Assembly: GCF_030463565.1 (NCBI RefSeq)
Contig: NC_134655.1
Location: forward strand, 1,624,372 to 1,688,371
Reading direction: 5' to 3'
From: Pelecanus crispus
Lineage: Eukaryota > Chordata > Aves > Pelecaniformes > Pelecanidae
Length of the DNA stretch: 64,000 nt
The notes beneath the pieces were generated by a model that was not told the DNA's origin, did not search any database, and saw only the letters and a program-made list of their open reading frames with translations. The position numbers and the translations under genes are program-made. The stretch's first letter is position 1. Each line of letters starts with the position of its first letter. Positions 37,567 to 47,300 of the stretch are shown piece after piece.

Positions 37567-40500
37567 AGGCGCGGCAGAGACGAGGCGCCCACCTCCCGGC
37601 CGAACTGGCATTTGTTCCGCACCAAGCACAGGCTCGCAAAGCCTCCCGGGCTTGCAAACCTTTTCCAATGTCCCCGTCACCCAAGTGTCCCAAGGGACCG
37701 GGGGCGGAGGGACTTCTGCTCGGCTCCGAGCCGTCCCTCCTGTAGCAAAGAGGGGCTTTGCTCCATCAGCATCACTCCCCATCTCCCCGGCTTCCTCCCG
37801 GGGAAGAGCTGCCCTCGGCCACCGAGAGCTGCGATGAAATGCAAGGCTAGAGGTTGTCCACTTCTGTACGCATAAAAAAATAGAGGAATAAAAGCCGAGG
37901 TTCATTGTGGTTTTCTTTTGGACACTTTTTTTTTAACGCGTTGCCTTTGCACTAGTAAAGCATTTGCATTTCAGCATTTTGCATGCAGACCAGTGGTGCT
38001 GCTTGGGAAGCAGTACTGGATAGGGGTGGGTTTTTGTTAAGACGCTTCTTATTAAAAAAAATATATATATATACACACAGAGTCTATGTGAGGATGAGCA
38101 GATGGATTTTTTTTCCTGTAGTGAAAAAAACCAACATCATCAGGAAAATTATTTAAAATTCCCCTAAGATTTAAAGCTGCCGGTTAGTTGTTTTGGCTTT
38201 GTACTCTTTTTCAGCGAACAGGTTTTGGGCCCCATCAGCACAGTAGGGGAGGGAGAGATGGAAAGGAGGGGGGGGGGTGGGAAGAGCAGAGGTTTCCTTC
38301 TCCAAAAAAAAAAAGGGGGGGGGGGAAATGAGAGCCCTCTGCGAGGGTCACGGTGAGGGCTGATGACCAGCCTGATGGCAGACGCAGTGGCTGCGTCCAC
38401 CCTGTGCCCTGTAGTTTGGCTCACACGTTTAGGAGGTTCAACCACAACAGATGCACCAAAAAAAAAAAAAAAAACCCCAAAAAACCCACCATACCATCTT
38501 CCCGCATGGAGGTTGCAGTTAGAGCCGCGGGGGCTGCCGGCTCCCGGGGGGGGGGTGCGGGGACCGCGGTGCCGCGGGCTCACCGTGCCAGGGCTCACCC
38601 CACCGAGGAGCTGAACGGGAGCCAGCGGAGCAGGGTGGAGCCCAGCAGGTCCCAGCACGGCCGCGTTGGGTCCCCACCAGCCCCACGGAGCCAGCCTGAG
38701 CTTCCTGGAGACACCAGCGGGGACTGGCTGAGGCATCTCCACGCTACCCTGAAATTCCTTTGGCGTGAGCTCAACCTTCCCGTGCCGGCAGACACGCACG
38801 CTCCTACACCCTGCACCACCGCCATTCTCCAAGGGGTTTTTCCATAAGAAGAGACCTTCCCTGAGGCTCTCCAGACCCATCTCTAAGCAGAAGCAAGAGG
38901 TAAAACTGTGCCCTGCATGGAGGCTTCATGCCATGCACCGCTTCTAACCCCCCCCCATTTTTTGGAGGGAGATAGCACTGCATGCCCTACTCATACGGCT
39001 CAACCCAACCTCCAAGGTGAGGTGGGGAAGAAAGAAGGAGCCCAGGTCACAGTGGTGGCATTGGCACGGCCCTGCTCTGTGCCCTGAAGAGGAACCAGAC
39101 CTCCCCCGCCAACAAGGTAGATGGCAAACGAGCCCATTTGCTCCAGCGCCCGCCGATCCTCAACGAGCTGTGACGACAAGCAATGAAAGAGTTGGAAAAA
39201 GGACGTGGAGGACATACACGTGGTCAGTGAAAGCTGATTTATGAGCCAGACTCTGCAATCCTCACTGGAACGCGGTGTCAAGAGGCTGCCGTCATCAAAC
39301 CCTCCAGGCAGGCAAAGGCCCTAGCGCTGAGGTCTGGAAAGCTCTTCCCACGCAACATCGAGGAAAGTCACCCAAGCCAGCTCCCAGCGATTCGGTGGCC
39401 TGAATTCACCCCTCCATTCCCACCCTCCCTGGTGGCATGGAGAAAGGAGGAGGCTCCTTGCCAAAAAGCCACATGAAGGGCTCACTGCAGCGCTGTACCA
39501 CCAGCCCCAGGCACACCATCGATCCCAAAGTCTACACCTACCACCTACCAAAGCCAAAACCTACACCATGCCCCCCCCCCAAATCCTTCCTGCCCTCCTC
39601 TCCTGTCACACCAGACCAGCCACAGGTGCCGCAGGTGTGATCCGTTTTATTTACCCAAGGCAAAGGACAACCAGGAACCCAGCTGCGGTTTTCGGCAAAC
39701 GTGCAGTTGGGCAATAGCAGAGAGGGGTGGCCTTCAAATTCCCACTGCCTGAAGATGCTACGGTCCAGCGTGGCCTTTCTGTTCATGCCGCAGACGCACA
39801 TCAGTCTGCGCGTTACTTAAATTTGTTCAAGGAAGAATAAAATTGGAGGACGGGGTGGGGGAAATCAATATTCTGCGGAACGCGCCGGACCCATTATTTG
39901 TTCCTGATTTATTTATTACCTGCACGGATGCTGTTTAAACTGGCATGGTCTGGTTCTTGTTCTGCCTAAGTTTAACCCCCGGTAGACTTTGAAGAATGGC
40001 TGATGTGCCCCACGCATCACGGCACCCCACGGAAGAAGAGGGAAGGTGCCTTACGGAGCCCGAGGCGGTGAACCTGTGAGGTAGGTAACATGATTACAAT
40101 CTGAACAGCAGGATTTATTGGAATTTGTTTCAAAGATGATTTTTTTCCTTTTTTCTTTTCTGTCTGAACGTGATAAAACGGCAACAGCATAAGACCGGTG
40201 TGACTGGCGATGACTGATTCCTTGTGTGCGTGCTCAAGGCATGAGCAGAGCCTGCCCAGTGCTTTTTGGAGAAAGGCACAGTGTATTCTGGGAAACCAGA
40301 GCTTTATCGCGGGCTTTTTTGCAGTCCCCTGGGTGGCTTCAAGACCCACGCCGGTCCTCCCAGAGACACCTGAAGTCAAAATTCATCTTTGGAAGCAGAA
40401 ATGCTAAGGACACAACCAAAAAAACCTGGCCAAGCAGGGCAGATATTCGCAGCCCCGAGTGAGCTGGCTGCCAGGAAACCGCAGGTGGGCTCCGCGGGAC

Positions 40501-40799
40501 GCAGATGATGGCTTTCGTCATCTGCTTTTGTGCTGTCCCTTGCTTGAAGGCACGTCAGGTATGTCACAGGCCCTTTCTTCTATGCCCCCGCCGAGACTGG
40601 GATTGTCAACCCCAACAGCCCCGGGCACGTATGCGCTCCTGTTCTCGCACATCAGAGGTGCCACATCCACGGCCACGCCACGGGGCAGTCCGAGAGGATT
40701 GCGCCCACAGTTTGAAGCGAGACCGCTCATGCACAGCCAGGCTACCAACCCGTCACGACCCTCCTCGGGCTCACCAAAGGCACCGCCCTGAAAGGGGTT

Positions 40800-40820
40800 A
40801 AAAAAAAAAAAAAAAAAAAA
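40800..40820 (+). repeat. Poly(A) tract inside the KLF5L 3'UTR
   Basis: Twenty-one A on the plus strand, a U run in the transcript, about 340-360 nt after the stop. Confidence 0.95.
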
Positions 40821-40864
40821 TCCCAACGAGCTTGAGACACAAAGGACAGTTGCTCCTGAGTGAC

Positions 40865-40873
40865 AAATAAATA
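40865..40873 (-). promoter_or_regulatory. AU-rich element in KLF5L 3'UTR
   Basis: On the gene strand this reads TATTTATTT, close to the UUAUUUA(U/A)(U/A) destabilising nonamer, about 290 nt after the stop. It would fit the short mRNA half-life expected of an inducible KLF. A single copy only, so function is uncertain. Confidence 0.3.
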
Positions 40874-40972
40874 GCAGGTTTGCTGGAAGAAAGCCCTTTG
40901 GAATCCAAGGTCCGTCGCCCCAGTGCCGCCGGGAGCCTCGTCATGAGATCAGTCTGTAATTATAACTCTTTT

Positions 40973-40978
40973 TTTAAT
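40973..40978 (-). terminator. Possible proximal polyadenylation signal of KLF5L
   Basis: ATTAAA lies on the gene strand about 185 nt after the stop codon, embedded in an A/T-rich stretch. Use of this site would remove the AU-rich element at 40865-40873. A run of seven A follows the signal. Confidence 0.25.
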
Positions 40979-41161
40979 AAGATTTCTTTTAAAACCAGAA
41001 ACAACTGGGGACAAGGCTTGCAGAGGGGGCTTGCCCGCCACCCCTGCCCCGCCGGTTGATCACAGCATGGGTTTGTTCCTACGTACGGGAAGAGGAGAGG
41101 CCCCCTGGGAAAAGAAAAGAGTTTCAGCTGCTCTTGGAGAAGTGGCGAATGTAGGCGGCTC

Positions 41162-41340
41162 CTAGTTCTGGTGCCGCTTCATGTGGAGAGCCAGATGGTC
41201 GGAGCGGGAGAAGCACCGGCCGCAGACGAGGCACTTGAAGGGTTTGGCGCCCGTGTGCTTCCGGTAGTGCCGGGTCAGCTCGTCGGAGCGGGCGAAGCGC
41301 CAGTCGCAGCCTTCCCATGTGCACTTGTAGGGCTTCTCAC
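41162..41340 (-). CDS. KLF5L: KLF5L exon 4: zinc fingers 2 and 3, stop codon
   Basis: The last coding exon follows acceptor CTTCCCCGCAG and ends at TAG (41162-41164). It adds 58 residues after the split Gly. Finger 2 ([20 protein letters not shown]) is the near-invariant KLF finger. Finger 3 reads [19 protein letters not shown]; recalled mammalian KLF5 has FQCGVCNRSF, so four positions differ, and one change adds a third Cys beside the zinc pair. All Zn ligands and DNA-contact residues are present. The exon is GC-rich and ends with the typical MKRHQN. Confidence 0.96.
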
Positions 41341-44300
41341 CTGCGGGGAAGAGCCACAGGGTCACGGGCAAGAGCCGACGGTGGACACGCATCTGCCCAG
41401 CCTCCCAAACACCCACCCCGTCCTCTCAGAGATGCCCCGTCCTCCTTGGGAGGCCCTGGAGGGCACCCAGGGCTGCCCCGCTGCAGAACGGGGCTCGTGG
41501 CCACGCGGCTGCTTTACACGACCGGGGCTCCCTTGCTGTACGCAGTCCAGACACCCAGGGACCATAAATTTGTCCAGCTGCCATAACCACGTCTTGTCCA
41601 TGCGCCCCGCCCCGCTTTGCTTTCTAGGCTTGGTTTCTAGTGCTGTTCAAGCTCCCGTTGGATTTTGGAGCATTTCTGGATAAAAATTTTTCCGAGTTCT
41701 TTCTAACTAAAAAGCCAAAAATTCCTACGGAAGGTGTTGCTGCTCATACAGGCGTGGGGGCATCAGGAGGAAGAATGCCATATAAATCTTTGGCATATAT
41801 GGCACATATGGCATTTTATGCCGTATAAATCTTCCTCAAAGCCTCGCATCTTTGAAACCACCACCTAACGCTCTCTGCCCCAAAGTTCAGCCCCGCAGCA
41901 GCTCTCTGCACACAAAACATTGGGTTTTCTTCAGAGCATTTGGATGACGTAATGCCTCTGCCCTCTCCCCCCCTCCCGCCCATACACACCTATTCCTGAA
42001 CTGAAATCAATTAAATTGTGCAACTTCTCAGCCAGCTGGGAACTGGGCTGGAAAAGCCCATGCCTGCTTCCAACTCCCTGCGTGCCCAGGTTGTAGAGCT
42101 GAACCCTGGCTGCAGCCCTCTCCACGCATGGGTGTGGTGCTCTCAAATATTAGCCCTCGCTCTTAACAGCCTGAACAAGCAGGCAGAGTTCAGGGAATGT
42201 GCTGACTTTCCCGACCTCAAATATTTACCGTTTCATCGGCCAATTGCCGAGCGCACCATCGCGGCATGAATGCACGTACACACGCTGCATGCATGCACAG
42301 GCATGTGTGTCGTGCTCTGACATGTTTCCCAGTGAACGGCTGTTCCTCCCCGCAGCCCGTGTGCTAGGCAGGCGGTGCGTTTGGCCAGGAAGCAGAAAAC
42401 ACTCCGCCACAGCCACATCTAGTGTCTTGCATGCACCGGACAAAATATGAAAGCACAGGCACGTGAACCTGGAGGAGACAGGGCACCAAGACTACATCCT
42501 GCTCCTCAAAAAGCCCCAGGGCTCTGCACCACGGCGAGGAGAGAGGTGTATTTTTTTACAGCCCAGGTAAATAGAGGACGTAAAGTCAATTTACAAGCAG
42601 CACGCTGGATGTTTTACAGCACGCTGGGGATCTCAGGGCTTGCGCTAGCGTGCTAAGACAAAGGCGCGATTTGCAGTGCGCAGCCACAGACATTGTCCCA
42701 GCCAGGTCACCTGGCTGGGTCAACCCTACCAAGGCCCTTTAGTTTCAAACAATAACAGGTTGATCTCCAGGATAGAAACAAAATGCTTTCCATTGTCCCA
42801 CGAGCTGGCTCCATCTCCCAGGACAGCACGGCAGGGCAAGCTCAAACAAAGGACCCAAACTGGCATTCCCAGCCCCCGGGAGGCGGGTGAGCAGCCACCG
42901 GGTTATATATTTAATCTCACAATGGCACCCAGGAAATGAATGGTGTCTCCAGGAGATGAATACAGCCCAGCCCATAGCAACGGGCAAACCACAAGAAAAG
43001 ATCTTGGAGATCATGTACTTCCCAGCCCAGCTGCCATCAGGCGAGGAATGGAGAGAAAGAGCGCTATTAACCCTTCAAGCGATGGAGCTGAAGCGGCATC
43101 GCGCGTACGTGGCTGGCAGGAGTTGGGACGGGCCCTGCCGTTGCGGCTCCGGCGCCGCGCTCGGCAAGGCCAGGGCCTCAAAAGCAAAACACGAGGCGTC
43201 AACAATTGCGCACGGGCACCCTGAGCCTGCCCACGTGTGGCTCTCTCTTTTGGATTCCCTTCTTTTTACCCGCCCCACGCCACCGCCGGTTTTCTCCTCC
43301 GCCTCTCTGCCCTTCCCTCTTAGAGCAAGTGAAGTGGAAGGAGGCAAACGCACTCGGATTTCCAGCCCAATTACTGGGAAACCTGGAAAAATGACTGCAT
43401 TTTATTGGGTTCAAAACCACCCAAGCCTGCCTGGATACATCTTTATATTACGACTTGTAAGGACTGTGCATGTCTCAGATGGGTCGTGTCTCTGGGCATA
43501 GAGCTAAGACCCGTGCTCCGAACAGAAGGGGAAAAGAGATATTCCATTTTAAAGCGAGAGCCCTGGCATAGCCCTGAATACAGACTGCTGTTGTGACAAC
43601 TGCTTATCACCACCCAGCTCTCGGAGCCGGGACAATGTCCTTCCTGTTCCTTTCTTCCACCCCTTTCCCGTGTTGTTCTCCAGCCTGCTCCTACCCAGGC
43701 CCTGCCAAAAAAATATTGTACCTCATGCACAAAGCAAAATTCTTTGCTGGCTTGTTTGAAGGACTGATAAGACGAAAACGGAACTGAGCCAAGTGCAAGA
43801 ACTGATTCCCAGCCTCAGGATGGGTTTTGTTCGTTGTTAATAAAAAAGAAAAGTGAACTCTGGGCCAACTTAATTGCTTTCAGTAAAGATCAGCCCTTCT
43901 ATAAAAGAGATTTATGAGGGCACTGATGGTTCCTGGACTACCTGGGGATCTGATAAAGTTTCAGGTATAATAAATGCCTTAATGAGAAGACCTGTGCTTG
44001 AACGCACAAGTGCCGCTGAGCTGAGTTTACCCCGGGGAAGCTGGTTGCAGTGGGACTGGTGGGAGCTCCTCTGTGCTGGTGACCCTGTTTACACCAGCAG
44101 GGGCAGCCCATGGTACCTCTCGCCTCGGGAATGAGGGCACAGTCCTTCCATATGTGTATTTGGAGCCCTTCCGTACATGTATTCGGAGCCCTTCCGTACG
44201 TGTATTCGGCAGCTCCAGTGGTACACCACTGGCAGCTGCTATGGGGACAAGCGCTGGGCGTGAGTGGTCTGCGTGGCTGGTACAGAAGGAGATACGAGGG

Positions 44301-47300
44301 GTCCCTTCCTCTCCTTAGGAACCAGAGGGATGCTTGACACAAGAGAGACAGCCTTTGTCTCCTCAGAGGTCATATATATATGCACCACATGCTTCTACGC
44401 AATCTTTCTGTAGGCTAAGCGGGATCAGACCTGGCTAGGATTCAGGAGGTCTCAAAGGAAGAGCTCAGAGTGATCAAGGTTTTGGGGGCAACTCCTCCTC
44501 CCAATCCAGCGACTCGAGGGCCTCCAAGAGTTCTCCTAAATTCTAGAGCATCCCTCCAGAAGGCAAGCAAGCGCACACAGCAGTGTACAGTCACTACAAA
44601 CCAGTGCAACCATTGCACTTTTTTTAACATCGATAGACTTAACTGTGCTCTTTACCCCAGTAACCAGCCTAGATTAAGGTAATCAACTCAGCTGCGTCAT
44701 CACCGCCATGAGCAGGCACGGCATAAGAAGTGTAGGCTGGCAGAGTTTCCAGATGATGTGGTGCTCTTACCTGTGTGAGTCCTCTGATGTGCCTTCAGGT
44801 GGGAGCTCTTGGTATAAACTTTTGAGCAACCTGCAAAACCAGAAAAGACACGACTTCCCTGTGAGCAAGGGGCCCTGGCTCAAACAAACCCAGAGCACTT
44901 GTACTTGAGGTTAGGGATGGAGCAGGTTGAGGTAACAGTATGCAAATAAGCCTGGCTATACCCGTTTTGTTTCAGCAGTGACTAAAGAGCATTTGTTCTC
45001 CAAGACAGACAGACATTTACAACACTCCATCTTTTGCCACACAGTCCTGACACCCGTGGGCATTGCGCTGGGAATTAGGGGCGCGGCGGGGGGAAGAGCT
45101 ACTATAAAATTGCTGCTCTACCCTTAATTGGTTTAGTGGTAGACTTGGTAATGTTAGGTTAATGGTTGGACTGGATGATCTTAAAGGGCTTTTCCAACCT
45201 AAATGATTCTGTGATACTAAGAATCGGGCACAGACTTCCAAATCCCCCCCTTCCTCAACCAGTTCTTCCAGGCAGGATGAAAACATTAAATTCACCGCTG
45301 TTAGCTGCTGGCTTTCTGCTGCCATTTGTCTTTCTGGATTCCAGACGAAACTGATACCACTAGTGCAAGGCTGGAGGGAAGATGTATTTTGTAATAGTCC
45401 CAGCCCCAGCAGATGTGGTGAAAACGTTCCAGGAAGCAGGAAACGCCAGGTACTCTGTGGAGCCACAGCTTGGCTTTCAGGATCCAGAATAAAGCCAGTG
45501 GGAAGGTTGCTTTTTTTTTTTTTTTTTTTCCAGAAGATTAGCAACAACAGGTTTAATCAAAGAAAGGCTCTTAACAGAAACACCGTGACTTTGGGAAAAG
45601 TTTCAACTACCGGCATCTCAAAACGAATCATTGCTACTTCCTCATTTCGGTTAGATAAAGTTTAGAAAAGCTTCTCATGCTGCCTTTATGGCCCTGCGTT
45701 TTGCCAAGGATATTAAAATATGAATTTGAATTTTTATGACCTGCATAAGCAAGATGATAGGCATATTTTTCTTTCCAGTGTTTCCACACAGCCTAAAGAA
45801 GCCTCTCGCGGGAGGTCAGCTCTCCGTCCTGTCCCACTCAGGAGGTGCGGGAGCAGCTAGCTGCCTTTCCCCTCCCCACGGTAGGAGGGATAAGGGCTGG
45901 TGACCCCGCTGAATTTTGCTTCTCATGCTCTGAAGCCTCAGAGGTCCCTCACACTCAGGAGAGAGATGAGTATGCACGAGACCAAGGACTGCCTTCCTGC
46001 CAGGCACGGAAACAAAGCCAGCCGAGCACCCCGAGCAGTTTCCATGCCCAGAGGGAGCAGCGCAGAGAAGCCAGAGCAGGGCACGGCTGAGTTTCGTTTC
46101 TCCATGAGCATGCAGAGGAAAAAGTGCTGAGGCCACCACCTGGAACCTTGGATCGAGGCTTTGCAAACAGGTCTCCCCCGTTCATCCAGTTACCGGTGTG
46201 AATTCAGCATGCCTCCTGTCGCTTCCTCATGCAGACCACGTCAGTAGAATCATGGAATCGTTTAGGTTGGAAAAGACCTTTAAGATCATCCAGTCCAACC
46301 ATTAACCTACACTGCCAAGTCAGACCTGCTGCCCCTGCCATCAGTCCTGACTGGTTTCACCTCTAGCTGAACCTCAGTGTGAAGGATTAGAAGCAGCCTT
46401 CCACTGTCTCTGCACGTAGACACTTATCAAGCCACCAAGTGTTTATTCAGCGCAGGTTGTTTGGGGGTTTTTTTGCACCACAGACGTGTTCCTGCCTTCC
46501 TATGCAGGCCAAAATTCTGCTGAAAACAGGCGAGCTTTGCCTTGGTAGTGCATCCTGCGGGATGAGACTCTTGCTCTGACCAGTTCTGACAAGAGCGGAG
46601 GGGTCTGTGTCAGAGCAGTGGTCCACTTACACCCTTAATCTCTCTCGCACCATGACCAGAAGGTAAAAAAATCAGCGCAAGCTGTTAACCACAAGAACGT
46701 GGGTGCAGCTTCTGGCTCAGAAAGTCTCTAATCTGCAGGTTGCCAGAGGGTGGGAAGGTATAAGCACAGAAAGATCCCTCTAAATATATCGTATTCTTAA
46801 ATACTTCCTCAGGTCACCACTGGAGACAGGATCTGGGTTACACAGGCCTCTGGGCTGACCTACTACAGCCACTCTTGTACCACGGAAAAAGCACATAAAT
46901 CTTGCAGGAGGCAGTTAGGAAATTACTTTCCCCAGTTCACACACCCCCCACGGGAAAACTGTTTGCTAATCCCCAAGAGCTCGATGGCTGGGGCTCGGCC
47001 CAGGAAGTGGGAGGTGCGTGTCCTGCGCAAGGATGGGTGATTTTCGAGCCCTCACGCTGGTGTCACTGGGGTTTCTCACTAGGGACACGATTGCTTCTCT
47101 CTCACGCGGCATGAGTGAGAGTTTGCAGCTGTGGGTCCCACAAGCTCTCTGTGCACAGTGCGGGAAACCCTGCAAGATCCCCTTGATGATTTGGATGAGG
47201 GGATTGAGTGCACCATCAGTAAGTTTGCGGATGAGACCAAGCTGGGTGGGAGTGTCGATCTGCTGGAGGGTAGGATGGCCCTGCAGAGGGACCTGGACAG

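Larger units (their letters stand above)
37285..41161 (-). other. KLF5L: Probable 3'UTR of KLF5L
   Basis: The 3.9 kb downstream of the stop lacks CR1 and any coherent ORF. It contains AATAAA-type signals on the gene strand at 40114-40119, 39908-39917 (two overlapping), 39646-39651 and 37297-37302, plus ATTAAA at 40973-40978. The most distal one is followed on the gene strand by a T/G-rich stretch (TGGTCTTTCTTCTGTTCC), a good cleavage/GU-rich context. The length is inferred; use of the proximal signal would give a UTR of only about 0.2 kb. Long C, A and T runs are frequent. Confidence 0.45.
41341..44770 (-). other. KLF5L intron 3
   Basis: About 3.4 kb between exons 3 and 4. It holds a small AT-rich symmetric repeat (41767-41837) and a 23-bp tandem repeat (44144-44210). 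No transposon is recognisable. The stretch 43800-44000 is relatively A/T-rich and looks unique. Confidence 0.9.

Noticed and set aside
40780-40830. Processed pseudogene marked by a 21-A run
   Set aside because: No coding sequence or target duplication beside the run; it lies inside the inferred KLF5L 3'UTR.
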